DNA of 64,000 nucleotides from Bordetella genomosp. 12 (lineage in GTDB: Bacteria; Pseudomonadota; Gammaproteobacteria; Burkholderiales; Burkholderiaceae_B): contig NZ_NEVU01000003.1 in assembly GCF_002261355.1 (NCBI RefSeq), forward strand, positions 248,001-312,000. Direction: 5' to 3'. The translations under genes and the position numbers were made by a program. Every line of letters begins with the position of its first letter. Positions within the stretch are counted from its first letter, which is position 1. This document shows positions 35,232 through 44,414 of this stretch, piece after piece. A model generated the notes under the pieces. That model did no database searches. It had not been told where the DNA came from and saw nothing but the letters and a program-made list of their open reading frames with translations.

Positions 35232-36170
35232 TTACTGCTCAATCCAGGCCCGGATGCGCTCGAACACGCTGTCGCTGTTGCGATCCATCATGGGCAGGTG
35301 GGAATTGCCGTGGATGCCGTGCGCCGGCAAGTCCAGCACCGCGATCTCCGTGCCGGCCGCCACGCTGGCCAGGTAGGCATCGGCCTGGGCGCGATAGGTC
35401 TGCCAATGCGGCCCCGAGCATTCGATGTAATCGCCCCAGACCACCAGATGGCGCGGCAGCGCAAGCGCGCCCTGCGGCTCGGGCATCCCGCCCGGCTCGA
35501 CGCCGACCACGGAGACCACGGAGGCCGGCAAGCGGCGGGCGACTTCGGCGGCAAAACCCGCGCCCTGGCTGTGGGCCACGATGTGGCAAGGGCCCACGCG
35601 CCGCACCAAGGCCTCGTAGGCGGCCAGAATCATTGCTTCGTGCCCGGGCCAGCGGGGCACCCATTGCTGGGCGAAGGCATCGAACGCCTCGACGGGAAAC
35701 TGCTGCCCCGGGTAAGCCACGCGCGTGCCGGGGCCGTACTGCGGGCCAAGGCGAAAATTGATCCAGCCTTCTTTCTTGGGACGAAAAACCGGCGCAGTTT
35801 TATAGATTTCCGGAAACCGGGCCCAGGATGAGCGCCCCCGCTCCACGGCATCGCTGACCAGCACGTCGTAGCCCGCCTGCAGAAACCGCATGAGCCATCC
35901 GTCGCGGCCATCTGGGGTGCTTTCCCATGTGCAGCCCGTCATGCCGCCGCCATGCCACAGCAATACCGGATGGGGATGGCGCGGCCGCGCCTGGCGATAG
36001 TGCTGCACGTACATCTGGCCATAGACGTGCTCGCCATTCGGATCCACTTCGCGCGGATAACCATTGAGCACCATGCTGCGGTGCTCCACGGGCAAACCTT
36101 CGATGACCGCCGTGTCTCCGCCCACAAAGAACGAGCTGATCGAACGCAGGCAAATCTCTTCTGCACGCAT
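35232..36170 (-). CDS. Alpha/beta-hydrolase, esterase-like
   Basis: 312 residues with no signal peptide seen. Oxyanion segment LLWHGGGMTG (about 80), nucleophile elbow AHSQGAG (Ser about 195) and a C-terminal HGIHGNSH that supplies the catalytic His. It resembles carboxylesterases acting on small esters. It is divergent from the LysR gene at 36258 and upstream of a Bug gene, which makes a small regulated ester or acid utilisation unit likely. Confidence 0.84.
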   Translation of the reverse strand: MRAEEICLRSISSFFVGGDTAVIEGLPVEHRSMVLNGYPREVDPNGEHVYGQMYVQHYRQARPRHPHPVLLWHGGGMTGCTWESTPDGRDGWLMRFLQAGYDVLVSDAVERGRSSWARFPEIYKTAPVFRPKKEGWINFRLGPQYGPGTRVAYPGQQFPVEAFDAFAQQWVPRWPGHEAMILAAYEALVRRVGPCHIVAHSQGAGFAAEVARRLPASVVSVVGVEPGGMPEPQGALALPRHLVVWGDYIECSGPHWQTYRAQADAYLASVAAGTEIAVLDLPAHGIHGNSHLPMMDRNSDSVFERIRAWIEQ

Positions 36171-36239
36171 TTACATCTTCCGTTTTTTCAGTGGAACGAA
36201 GGATGCTGCGCCTGCTATATTTTCGTCAAACGAATAAAT

Positions 36240-36255
36240 ATCAACGATTATTGAT
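36240..36255. promoter_or_regulatory. Inverted repeat near the LysR start
   Basis: ATCAA-N6-TTGAT in an AT-rich gap between the hydrolase and LysR genes, ending two bases before the LysR ATG. It fits an autoregulatory LysR site, though it is unusually close to the start codon. Confidence 0.35.
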
Positions 36256-36257
36256 CC

Positions 36258-37172
36258 ATGAGAATCAATTACGACATCGAGGACTTGCGGGCGTTTTGTT
36301 GCCTGGTGCGCTGCGGGCAATACACAGCCGCCGCGGAAGTGCTTTGCATCACCCCCTCGGCGCTGAGCCGCCGCATCGCCAAACTCGAAGCCGAAATCGG
36401 CGGCAAGCTCTTCGAGCGCACCACGCGGCGTCTGGTGGTGACGCCTCTGGGCGTGAGCCTGTATGAACGCGTGCTGCCCGCGCTCAGTCAGTTGGATGCC
36501 TCGGTCGCGGAAGCGGCCCGGTCCGCACAGGGCGACGCCCGCAGCTTGCGGCTGGGCGCGGTGGCTTCCGTCGGCTACTCGGTGCTGCCCAAAGTGTTGC
36601 CCGCGCTTTACGCCGAGTTCCCCGGCGTATTCCTGAGCATCCGGGACTCCAACGCGACGGTCGTCACGCAAATGGTCGAAGAAGGCGACGTCGAGTTCGC
36701 CGTGACGACATCGGTGACCTTTCCCCAGTCCCTGGCGGTGCAGAAACTGGGCACTTATGACTACAACCTGGTCTACCGTAATCCCCAGGCCCTGGCCGGC
36801 TTTCCGGCAACACTGAGCTGGCGCGACCTGGCCGATCTGCCTGTCGTGGGCCTGCACCCCTTGAGTTCAACACGCTTGCAGATAGACAGTGTGCTGCACG
36901 CGAACGCCATCGCCCGGCCCTGGAAGCTGGAAGTCGACCAACTGGCCACCATGCTCAGCCTGGTGCGCAACGGCGCTTTCGTCGCGGTCATGCCCACGCT
37001 GTTCGATGTGCGCGACCAGGGCCTGCACGTCGCGCGGATCCAGAACCCTGACATCACCCGCGACTTCTACATTGTTCACCGCTCGGACGTCAGCCTCTCG
37101 TCCCCTGCCCGCTGCCTCATCGGCCTGATCCGCGACCATTGCGACCAGGCGAGCAAGCTCGCGAGGCACTGA
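36258..37172 (+). CDS. LysR-type transcriptional regulator
   Basis: 304 residues with an N-terminal helix-turn-helix (VRCGQYTAAAEVLCITPSALSRRIAKLE, about 15-45, shown in part) and a two-subdomain effector region. No good ribosome-binding site precedes the ATG. It is divergent from the alpha/beta-hydrolase and Bug pair, its most likely targets, and ends convergently with the amidohydrolase gene. Confidence 0.87.
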   Translation: MRINYDIEDLRAFCCLVRCGQYTAAAEVLCITPSALSRRIAKLEAEIGGKLFERTTRRLVVTPLGVSLYERVLPALSQLDASVAEAARSAQGDARSLRLGAVASVGYSVLPKVLPALYAEFPGVFLSIRDSNATVVTQMVEEGDVEFAVTTSVTFPQSLAVQKLGTYDYNLVYRNPQALAGFPATLSWRDLADLPVVGLHPLSSTRLQIDSVLHANAIARPWKLEVDQLATMLSLVRNGAFVAVMPTLFDVRDQGLHVARIQNPDITRDFYIVHRSDVSLSSPARCLIGLIRDHCDQASKLARH

Positions 37173-37257
37173 AGCACGCGCCCGCGCCTGGACTGATGCA
37201 CACGAGGCGGCGGTGGTTCACCCGAGCACTGCCGTGTGAGCCGGCGGCGCCGAGGCG

Positions 37258-37303
37258 AAAAAAAGCCGCCTTGCCCGCGTAGACCACGCGGGGAAAGCGG
37301 CTT
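37258..37303 (-). terminator. Rho-independent terminator after the amidohydrolase
   Basis: Outer AAGCCGC/GCGGCTT and inner CCCGCGT/ACGCGGG stems, followed on the minus strand by seven Ts. It closes the MFS-amidohydrolase unit. Confidence 0.85.
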
Positions 37304-37348
37304 GACCATCCTGCGCGGCAGCCATGCCCCCGTGAGGGCAGGCCCCCC

Positions 37349-38623
37349 TCAAAGCGCGTTTTTGAAGACCTTGCCGTCTTTCATGATGAGGCGCAGATTG
37401 CTGTCGGGCGCATTCAGGAAGTCCAGATCCTTGGACGGATCGCCATCGACCACCAGCAGGTCGGCCAGCGCCCCTGCGGCAATCTGGCCGACCGGGCTGT
37501 CGTAAGGATTGCGCAGGCCAGACATGCCCAGAAGCTCACCGTTCTGACCCGTGGCGATACGCAGCAGATCCAGCGGCGCGTACAAACGCGTCAACTTGGA
37601 CAGCATGTGGCTGTGACGCTCAATCAGTTGCGGCGAAAACAGGATGTCGGTGCCCCAGGCGGTTTTGACATTGAACCGCTGCGCCAGCGCGTAGGCGCGC
37701 TCGGTCCCCTCGGAAACCTGAACCTGCTTGGCATGGCTGCGCGGATCCGGATGCGGGTTGGCATCCTCATCGCCGAAGAAGGGTTGCAGGCTCCACCAGA
37801 CACCGTTGTCGGCCATCATGCGCACGGTCTCCTCATCGGCCAGCTGACCATGCTCGATGGATTTGACACCGGCTTTCAAGGCGCGCTGAATGCCGCCCGG
37901 CGTATAGACGTGCACCATGACGTAAGTGCCCCAGTCCTCGGCGGCGCGCACGCCGGCGCGCAATTCCTCTTCCGTGAACTGGGCACTGTGCAGCGGGTCA
38001 TACAAGGAAGACACGCCGCCGCCGGCCATCATCTTGATCTGGGAGGCGCCGAGCATCAGTTGCTCGCGCACGCGGCGCAGCACCTCGTCGCAACCGTCTG
38101 CGATCGCGCTCACGCCGGCTTCTTCGAAGTGGCTCAGCGTGCCGGGGCGCGAAGGAACCTCGTAACTCATGCGGAAGTCACCATGGCCCGAGGTCTGCGA
38201 CACCATGGCCCCCGACGGATAAATGCGCGGGCCGTGTACCAGGCCCTCATCGATGGCGCGCTTGAGCGCAAAGCTCGGGCCGCCGGCGTCACGCACACTG
38301 GTAAAGCCGCGCATCAGCGTGTTCTGTGCTTCGCGCGCGGCCAGCAGATGGATGAAGGCCGGGTCGGCCGACATGGCCGCCAATTGCGAGATGCCGCAAA
38401 GCATGGAATGCCAATGAGCGTCGATGAGCCCGGGCATGAGCACCCGCCCGCCGCAATCCACCACGCTGGCGCCTTCCTCGGTATGGCTGGCGGGCAGAAT
38501 GTCGGTGATGTGGTTGTTTTCGACCCGGACGATCACCCCGTCACGAAGCTGGGCGCTCAGCCCGTCGAACAGGCGCAGATTCACGAACAGGACGGGCTTG
38601 GTGCTTTTCTGGGGCTCGCCCAT
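37349..38623 (-). CDS. Metal-dependent amidohydrolase, imidazolonepropionase/prolidase-like
   Basis: 424 residues if ATG 38623 is the start, which puts the usual N-terminal beta strand VLFVNLRLFDG ten residues in. ATGs at 38674 and 38689 are in frame and not excluded; none has a clear ribosome-binding site. The metal site is visible as LIDAHWHS, with later ligands in a VHVYTPGG segment, SIEHG and TAWGTDI. Members hydrolyse cyclic or acyl amide bonds, including dipeptides and imidazolones. It lies downstream of an MFS gene in the same direction, suggesting an import-and-hydrolyse pair. Confidence 0.83.
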   Translation of the reverse strand: MGEPQKSTKPVLFVNLRLFDGLSAQLRDGVIVRVENNHITDILPASHTEEGASVVDCGGRVLMPGLIDAHWHSMLCGISQLAAMSADPAFIHLLAAREAQNTLMRGFTSVRDAGGPSFALKRAIDEGLVHGPRIYPSGAMVSQTSGHGDFRMSYEVPSRPGTLSHFEEAGVSAIADGCDEVLRRVREQLMLGASQIKMMAGGGVSSLYDPLHSAQFTEEELRAGVRAAEDWGTYVMVHVYTPGGIQRALKAGVKSIEHGQLADEETVRMMADNGVWWSLQPFFGDEDANPHPDPRSHAKQVQVSEGTERAYALAQRFNVKTAWGTDILFSPQLIERHSHMLSKLTRLYAPLDLLRIATGQNGELLGMSGLRNPYDSPVGQIAAGALADLLVVDGDPSKDLDFLNAPDSNLRLIMKDGKVFKNAL

Positions 38624-38912
38624 GAAAGCGCTGTCGGACCGGAAAGCGGCTGCGGGCTGCGTCGCCTGCGCCATGCCTCCGGCGGCCATGCGCACGACGA
38701 GGTCATTCTCGATGCGCCGGTGCAACCAGGAAGCCAAAGGGCCATGGGCGCGGCACTGGCAGGGTTCCTGCCGCAGAACCGAAGGGTGAAAACGAGCTGG
38801 GCCGCGTCCCATGCTGCTGCGTGATGCGTACATTGTTGCACTGCTCCTGGTCAAAACGTTCGGCTCACCGAACCGCAAAGATAAAGACTGTCCTGCCTAC
38901 CTGCCGGGCCGC

Positions 38913-40298
38913 TCAAGCGCCAGCCGCGCTGCGCCGCTGCAAGACGCCCGACAACATGGCGCTTATCAGCATCACGGCGCCGCCCGTCCCGAGAATGATG
39001 AACAAGCGCTCATCCGAGCCTGCGGCGCTACCCGAAAAATCGCGGTAGGCGGCAAATGCCGACACGCCCACCAACTGGCCGAACTGCTTGGACAAGGAGG
39101 CGATGGAGGCCGCGCCTCCCGAGTTGGCCGCCGGATAGGTGTGCAGCAAGGCCGCGGAGATCGAGCCATTGATGAAGGCGTAGCCCACGCCCAGGGCGGC
39201 CATCACTGTGGCCGCCAGCGCATACGAATGCCATTGTTCGGCCAGATAGGCGGCGGCCGCCGCGCCCACGATGGCCACGCCGCCGATGACAAAGGACGTG
39301 GCGTAGCGTTGCGATTGCATGAGCCGGTCCGCCAGCGGCGTCGATGCAATGCCCAGCACCCCGAAAGGTACACAGCTGGCGCCGAACATCATCGCGGACA
39401 TATGCAGATCGCGCTGCACGAAGTAAGACCCCCACAGCAGCGCGATGGTGACGGCGCCAAAGCCGCCCAGCCCGGTGAGGACGATGGGCACCCGCGCCAG
39501 GACACCGAGCAGATAACCAGGCTGGCGCAGACGATGCCGCACCGCCACCAGGCTGGCCGCCAGAATCACCAGCAGCACGCCGCCCACCACCCACAGGTAG
39601 CCATCATTGATCAGCAGGGCGAGCCCCACGAGCACGGCCGACACCGCGACGTCCGGCAGCAAGGCTGCGAGCGCGCCGGGTTTGCGCGGCGCCTGCGCGG
39701 GAGCCTTGCTCACGAAGAGATAAACCGCCACCAGCAAGGCGCTGGCCACGCCGCAGAACGAGAAGATAGAAGGCCAGCCCAGCGTATCCGCAAGATAGCC
39801 GCCCAGCACGGGCGCGCCGCCTTGGGCGACGATGGCTGCCAGCGACCAATAGCTCAAGGCTCGCGCCTCGCCCTGGGGCGGCACGCTGCCGCGCACGACC
39901 AGAAGCGACGCCGGCGACAACAGGGCCGCCGACGCGCCCTGCATGATGCGCAGCGTGATCAGGGTATCGGCGCCGCTGACCATCGAGCAGAGCAGCGAGA
40001 ACAGCCCGAAGAGGCTCAAGCCCGTGACGAAGACCAGGCGCGATCCGAGGAGGTCGCACAGGGTGCCGCCGATCTTGAGCAGCGCCACGCGCGCCAGCAG
40101 ATAGCCGCCGATCACCCACTGCACCTGATACGCAGGTAAAGCCAACTGCAAGGCGATGATGGGCAGCACCAGGCTGACCGCGCCGCCCATCGATGTACTG
40201 AGGTAGGTGGCGACGATCGCACACCAGAGAGAGCCGCGCTGTTCGGGCGCAGCGTTGGATTTGGACACTGCGGATTCAGCGATCATGGCGTGGCGCAT
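38913..40298 (-). CDS. MFS transporter, DHA2-like
   Basis: 461 residues with about 12-14 hydrophobic segments. It contains GGYLLARVALLKIGGTLCDLLG, where loop 2-3 has the family's D-x-x-G element, and the ASAALLSPASLLVV stretch typical of drug/proton antiporters in transmembrane segment 4-5. No good ribosome-binding site is seen at ATG 40298; ATG 40286 is an alternative. It could export a toxic compound or serve the downstream amidohydrolase. Confidence 0.83.
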   Translation of the reverse strand: MRHAMIAESAVSKSNAAPEQRGSLWCAIVATYLSTSMGGAVSLVLPIIALQLALPAYQVQWVIGGYLLARVALLKIGGTLCDLLGSRLVFVTGLSLFGLFSLLCSMVSGADTLITLRIMQGASAALLSPASLLVVRGSVPPQGEARALSYWSLAAIVAQGGAPVLGGYLADTLGWPSIFSFCGVASALLVAVYLFVSKAPAQAPRKPGALAALLPDVAVSAVLVGLALLINDGYLWVVGGVLLVILAASLVAVRHRLRQPGYLLGVLARVPIVLTGLGGFGAVTIALLWGSYFVQRDLHMSAMMFGASCVPFGVLGIASTPLADRLMQSQRYATSFVIGGVAIVGAAAAAYLAEQWHSYALAATVMAALGVGYAFINGSISAALLHTYPAANSGGAASIASLSKQFGQLVGVSAFAAYRDFSGSAAGSDERLFIILGTGGAVMLISAMLSGVLQRRSAAGA

Positions 40299-40430
40299 CA
40301 GAGGTAAACATCAACATTTCCAAAAACCGGCGCCCCGCCCCTTACGGCGCTCTGAGCAGCCTGTAGAATCACCGCGACAACGCGGTTTCTTCGTCACTTA
40401 TTCCTGATTTGCATCCATTCCGGAGAGCGC

Positions 40431-40967
40431 ATGACCCCGACTCTGCACCATCGTCGCCACACGTTCGGCCTGATCGTTGCCGCCTTGCTTGCCACCGCTT
40501 CGAGCGGGGCTCAGGCGGCCGATCCGGTTCCTCCCCTGATGCAGGTACCCGCGGGCAATTACGTTGCCTGGCGCACCACGGCGCAGGGCGTTGTGCATTA
40601 CCAGTGCCAGGCTGCCACCGGTACGCCCGCCTGGGCCATCGCCAGCAGCCAGGCCAAGCTGACCGGCACCGCCGGCTCCCCGAATGGCAACTACACCAGC
40701 CCGCCGGAAACCTGGACCGCCGCCGATGGCTCCAGCGTGACCGGGATGGAAGTCGTGCGGGTCAGAAGCGGCAATGACCAGCTGTACGATCAGCTCGTCA
40801 TGGCCAACCCCGTGCAAGGCGCCGGGGTGCTGGTGCGCGTGACCTACATCCAGCGCCTGGTCAGCGCCGGCGGCGGCATCCCGGCGGCTGCCTGCGACAA
40901 CAGCCGCCTGGGTCAAGGTGCCGACAGCCCGTTCAAGGCCGAATACGTCTTCTGGGCCCCGAACTGA
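40431..40967 (+). CDS. Secreted DUF3455 family protein
   Basis: 178 residues from ATG 40431 with GGAGA nine bases upstream. A signal peptide ends near SSGAQAAD (about 31). The mature part matches DUF3455 as I know it: VPAGNYVAWRTTAQGVVHYQC, a GNYTSPPETWTAADGSSVTG segment, and VTYIQRLVSAGGGIPAAACD with two Cys (residues near 60 and 160) that could form a disulfide. Function unknown. It stands alone, divergent from the MFS gene and convergent with glsA. Confidence 0.82.
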   Translation: MTPTLHHRRHTFGLIVAALLATASSGAQAADPVPPLMQVPAGNYVAWRTTAQGVVHYQCQAATGTPAWAIASSQAKLTGTAGSPNGNYTSPPETWTAADGSSVTGMEVVRVRSGNDQLYDQLVMANPVQGAGVLVRVTYIQRLVSAGGGIPAAACDNSRLGQGADSPFKAEYVFWAPN

Positions 40968-40981
40968 CCGCCCGGCGGAGT

Positions 40982-40999
40982 GCGGCCCGCGAGGGCCGC
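40982..40999. terminator. Hairpin between convergent genes
   Basis: Seven-bp stem GCGGCCC / GGGCCGC with a GCGA loop between the DUF3455 and glutaminase stop codons. There is no T-run; probably a weak bidirectional terminator. Confidence 0.5.
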
Positions 41000-41011
41000 G
41001 CTTGCCGGTTA

Positions 41012-41950
41012 TCACTGCTTGTCGTAGATATTCGCGCCCACAGCGCGCGCGATATCCGCCACCATCAACTGACCGCGAACGCTATTGCCCGCAACATCCA
41101 GCGGCGGCGAGAAGGCAGCAATACCCATCACCCCCGGGACCACGGCGAGCAAACCGCCCCCGACGCCGCTCTTGCCAGGCAAGCCGACGTTGTAGGCCCA
41201 GTCACCGGAATGCTCATAGAGCCCTTCCATGGTCATTTCGGCCAGAATGTGGCGCACATGCTCGGCCTTGACGACTTGCTTGCCCGTCACCGGGTTGTGC
41301 CCCCGGCCGGCCAGCGTGGCGGCCATCGTCGCCAATTGCGTGGCCGTCACCAGCGTGGAGCACTGGCGCGTGTAGACGTCGCAGGCTTCCATCGGATCGC
41401 AGTACATCGCGTTGGCCGCGTACAGCAGCCAGGCAATGCCGCGATTATGGAAGTTGGTGTCCTGCTCGGAACGATTCACGTCATCCGAGAGCTTGACGGG
41501 TGACCCCACCAACGCGCTCTGAATGTCGACAATGGCTTGCCAGCGAGCCTCGGTGTCCTTGGCCTGCAAGAGGCTGACGGTCGCCATCGCGCCGGCATTG
41601 ACCAGCGGCGACAGCGGCTTGCCCTTGTGCAGTTCGAGCGCGATGACCGAATTGAACGGCAGCCCGGTCGGATCGGCGCCGATCTTGTGGCGCAAGGAGG
41701 CCGACCCGACCTGGTCGATCGCGGCGGCCAGCGTGCACACCTTGGAGATCGACTCGATGGCGAAGGGGTAATCCGCATCGCCGGCAAACGCGACTTTGCC
41801 ATCCACGGTGACGATGGCAACGCCGGCAAGGTGCGAGGGCACCTGGGCGAGATAAGGGATGTAGCTGGCGTTGGCGCCGCCACTGGTCTTGGAGTGACGC
41901 GCATGCGCGTCATCCACCAGCTTCTGTAAGTTGGATTGATCCAAATTCAT
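41012..41950 (-). CDS. glsA: Glutaminase A
   Basis: 312 residues from ATG 41950 (AGGAA upstream), a typical length. Serine-dependent beta-lactamase fold with catalytic ISKVCTLAAAI (S-x-x-K), DPTGLPFNSVIALEL, the conserved LVNAGAM and GLPGKSGVGGGLLAVVPG. It deamidates glutamine to glutamate and ammonia. Downstream of gadC in one operon, it can feed GadB with glutamate while the released ammonia consumes protons, as the E. coli glutaminase/GadC system does. Confidence 0.93.
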   Translation of the reverse strand: MNLDQSNLQKLVDDAHARHSKTSGGANASYIPYLAQVPSHLAGVAIVTVDGKVAFAGDADYPFAIESISKVCTLAAAIDQVGSASLRHKIGADPTGLPFNSVIALELHKGKPLSPLVNAGAMATVSLLQAKDTEARWQAIVDIQSALVGSPVKLSDDVNRSEQDTNFHNRGIAWLLYAANAMYCDPMEACDVYTRQCSTLVTATQLATMAATLAGRGHNPVTGKQVVKAEHVRHILAEMTMEGLYEHSGDWAYNVGLPGKSGVGGGLLAVVPGVMGIAAFSPPLDVAGNSVRGQLMVADIARAVGANIYDKQ

Positions 41951-41966
41951 GGCAAATTCCTGGGTT

Positions 41967-41988
41967 CGGCGGGCCCGCGGGCCCGCCG
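41967..41988 (-). other. Intercistronic hairpin between gadC and glsA
   Basis: Ten-bp perfect stem CGGCGGGCCC / GGGCCCGCCG with a two-base loop and no T-run. It could adjust the ratio of transporter to glutaminase. Confidence 0.55.
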
Positions 41989-41994
41989 GATGAA

Positions 41995-43512
41995 TCAAGA
42001 GGCAGAAGGCGTCGAGGGCGCGGCCGGCTTGGCGGCGGCTTGCGCGGTCTGCTGCCACGTGAAGGGCGCGAAGTCACTTTCCGTGCTGCGCCAGCTATCC
42101 TTCTTGACCGCGTAGATCACGAAGGGGCACGCCACGAAGAAAGCAGCCATCACCACCAGAATACCCACATAGGTCTGCGGGCTGCCGACCGAAATCTGAT
42201 CGGGCGGGATGAAGCTGAACACGAAAGCCAGCAGGGAGCCGAGGAAGCCGGCGCCGGCCAGAATCCACATCCCCGCGTTGCCGCCAGGAATGCGATACGG
42301 ACGCTTTCTGTTCGGCTGGCTGTAGCGCAGACGGATAGCGGCGGCGAACATCAGCAGATACATGATCAGGTAGAGGATCACGGTCAGCTGGCTGAGGATC
42401 TGGTAAGCCGCCTGCACGGAGGGCAGCACGACGAACAAGATGGCCAGCAAGGTCACGATGCTGGCTTGCACCAGCAGAATGTGCGTGGCCATGCCGTTCT
42501 TGTTGGTGCGCTGCCACCATTGCGGCAGATAGCCTGCCTTGGCGACCGACAGCAGACCGGTCGACGGACCGGCAACCCAGGTCACCACACCGGCCAGCAC
42601 GCCCACGGCCAGCGCAATCGCGATCACCGGTCCCAGCCAATCCAGGCCAGCCCAATGGAACATGTCGTTATACGCCATCAGCAGACCCTGGGTCAGGCTG
42701 ATGCTCGATTGCGGCACGACGAAAGCAATGGCCAGGGTGCCGAGCACGAAAATCAACACCGTACCCACCGCAGCCAGAATGATGGCGATGGGGTAGTTGC
42801 GGGTCGGATTGTCGATTTCCTGCACGTGAATGGCGTTCATCTCCATCCCGGCGTAGAACAGGAAGATACTCGCAGCCAGCACGATATTGCTGAAGTTGCT
42901 GAAGTCCGGGATGGCCGTGGCAGCCGACAGGGAGATCTGCGGGGTTTGGCCCGAGAACAGATACGCAAAGCCCAGCACGATCAGGATGATGGCGGGGATG
43001 ATGGTGCCGATGATGCCGCCCCACTTCGCCACCCGGGCGAAGGTCGCCACGCCCTTGAAGGCGATGAACGTGGCCAGCCAATAGATGCCTAGCACGATCG
43101 CCAATACGAACTCTTTGTTCGCTGATAAGGCCTGATCCCACTGCTGGTCAGGGCCGACGAAAGCCAGCGACACGGCCGCGAACGTCAGTGCCGTCGGAAA
43201 CCATACGGTCACCTCGGTCCAAAGCATGAACATCGCGACAAATGCCAGGCGCGGCCCGAAAGCCTCGCCCACCCAGCGGAACACGCCGCCTTTTTCCGGC
43301 CAGCCCGTGGCCAATTCAGCCGCGACCAGCGACACTGGCACCAGAAACACTAGTGCAGCAAAAACATAATAAAAAATGGAACTCAGGCCGTATTCGGCCT
43401 CGGCGGGCAGGCCACGCAGACTCACCACGGCGACGATATTCATCACCGCCAGCGTGCCAATCGTCATCTTTTTGGATGGCGATTTTCCCGCAGTCGACAC
43501 TGATGTAGACAT
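41995..43512 (-). CDS. gadC: Glutamate:GABA antiporter
   Basis: 505 residues from ATG 43512 with AAGGGG upstream; the longer in-frame region to 43851 is not coding in character. Twelve membrane segments of the APC fold with SLRGLPAEAEYG in the first helix, WPEKGGVFRWVGEAFG and FYAGMEMNAIHVQEI, which match GadC. The last ~35 residues are Ala/Pro/Thr-rich and sit where GadC has its pH-dependent C-terminal plug, but their sequence is low in complexity. It imports glutamate and exports GABA in acid stress, working with GadB. Confidence 0.92.
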   Translation of the reverse strand: MSTSVSTAGKSPSKKMTIGTLAVMNIVAVVSLRGLPAEAEYGLSSIFYYVFAALVFLVPVSLVAAELATGWPEKGGVFRWVGEAFGPRLAFVAMFMLWTEVTVWFPTALTFAAVSLAFVGPDQQWDQALSANKEFVLAIVLGIYWLATFIAFKGVATFARVAKWGGIIGTIIPAIILIVLGFAYLFSGQTPQISLSAATAIPDFSNFSNIVLAASIFLFYAGMEMNAIHVQEIDNPTRNYPIAIILAAVGTVLIFVLGTLAIAFVVPQSSISLTQGLLMAYNDMFHWAGLDWLGPVIAIALAVGVLAGVVTWVAGPSTGLLSVAKAGYLPQWWQRTNKNGMATHILLVQASIVTLLAILFVVLPSVQAAYQILSQLTVILYLIMYLLMFAAAIRLRYSQPNRKRPYRIPGGNAGMWILAGAGFLGSLLAFVFSFIPPDQISVGSPQTYVGILVVMAAFFVACPFVIYAVKKDSWRSTESDFAPFTWQQTAQAAAKPAAPSTPSAS

Positions 43513-44025
43513 AGAAACCCCTTCAAGAATCCAGAAACAACGCAAATAAGAGGGCCAATCGGTAAAGCAAGACAAACAAAAACACGGCGGTGCAGCCGCG
43601 CTTGCCGCCGGGTGACGGGAAGCGGACTGCAAACAAATAGCTTTAGCCGGACAAAACAGCGGGGCTGATTGAACGACGTTATTGCGCAACTTGCGAGTAT
43701 GGAACCACAGATATTTATGGCCGCACCATCTTGAAATGGCGACATGTGCCGTAAACGCAACGATTACATTTTGATACCTTGAGTTAGCTCCACAACAACT
43801 ATCTGCGCATATGCTCACAACAATCATCATTGTTGATGGCATTCTCCACACGAATATGCAATTTCACACATTCTGAAGTGGCGTTTTCCATCAGTCCATG
43901 ACTTCATCTGAGTAACCGCTTTTTTCACGGTTTAGCCGCGAATAGGCCCCGCCAAGCTGGCTCCCTTGACCGGGGCGATGTTCCTGGAGCTTCAGTTCAG
44001 TAGCCCAATCACTGAGGAATGAGAA
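43513..44025. promoter_or_regulatory. Control region of the acid-resistance island
   Basis: 513 bases without a gene, AT-richer than its surroundings, between divergent gadC and hdeA. It must hold promoters for both directions, but I cannot place them securely. A TTGACC at 43974-43979 could be a -35 element for hdeA, without a clear -10 partner. The palindrome at 43818-43835 lies near the middle. A 98-codon reading frame here (43464-43760, minus) overlaps gadC and has no family features. Confidence 0.6.
43818..43835. promoter_or_regulatory. Palindrome between gadC and hdeA
   Basis: CAACAATCATCATTGTTG has seven-bp perfect arms and a four-base spacer, about 190 bases upstream of hdeA and 305 upstream of gadC. 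It is an operator candidate for an unknown regulator; no GadE/GadX-type gene is in the window. Confidence 0.5.
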
Positions 44026-44334
44026 ATGAAAAATGCAATCCTGGCGTTGACGATGTTTGGCGTGGCAAGCGCCGCTGGTGTGGCCCATGCCGACACCAAG
44101 AAAGCCGTTCCGCTCTGGCTGTGCAGCGACTACCTGGCAGTCGATGAATCCTATCGCCCCACCGTGCTCGGCTTTGCCGAAGCCCTGAACCGCAAGGGCA
44201 AGCCCGACGCCGAGGTTCTGGACGTCGAAGGCATCACCAAGGTCAAGCCCGAACTGCTGACCTATTGCAAGGAAAACCCCAAGATCGCGCTGCGCGACGC
44301 GCTCGTGCAAAGCTGGGGCAAGATCAAGCCGTAA
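44026..44334 (+). CDS. hdeA: Periplasmic acid-stress chaperone
   Basis: 102 residues. Signal peptide 1-22 (cleavage after AHA), then a mature ~80-residue protein with WLCSDYLAVDES, LGFAEALNRKGKPDAEVLDVEGI and two cysteines (C33, C81) in the HdeA positions for its single disulfide. The closeness to E. coli HdeA is strong by eye. HdeA unfolds below about pH 3 and keeps periplasmic proteins soluble. It is followed by gadB with a strong hairpin between, so the two stress proteins share a promoter. Confidence 0.93.
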   Translation: MKNAILALTMFGVASAAGVAHADTKKAVPLWLCSDYLAVDESYRPTVLGFAEALNRKGKPDAEVLDVEGITKVKPELLTYCKENPKIALRDALVQSWGKIKP

Positions 44335-44344
44335 GTCCATGTGC

Positions 44345-44371
44345 GGTGTGACGCCGTGCTGGCGTCACACC
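44345..44371 (+). other. Intercistronic hairpin between hdeA and gadB
   Basis: Eleven-bp perfect stem GGTGTGACGCC / GGCGTCACACC with a five-base loop and no T-run. It may protect the hdeA message or partly terminate, so that HdeA outnumbers GadB. Confidence 0.6.
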
Positions 44372-44414
44372 AGCTTCACCTAAGTACTTGCTCCAAGCTT
44401 CACAAGGATCTCAA

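Noticed and set aside
43464-43760. 98-codon minus-strand reading frame in the gad control region
   Set aside because: It overlaps the gadC start out of frame, has no ribosome-binding site or known motif, and lies in promoter sequence.
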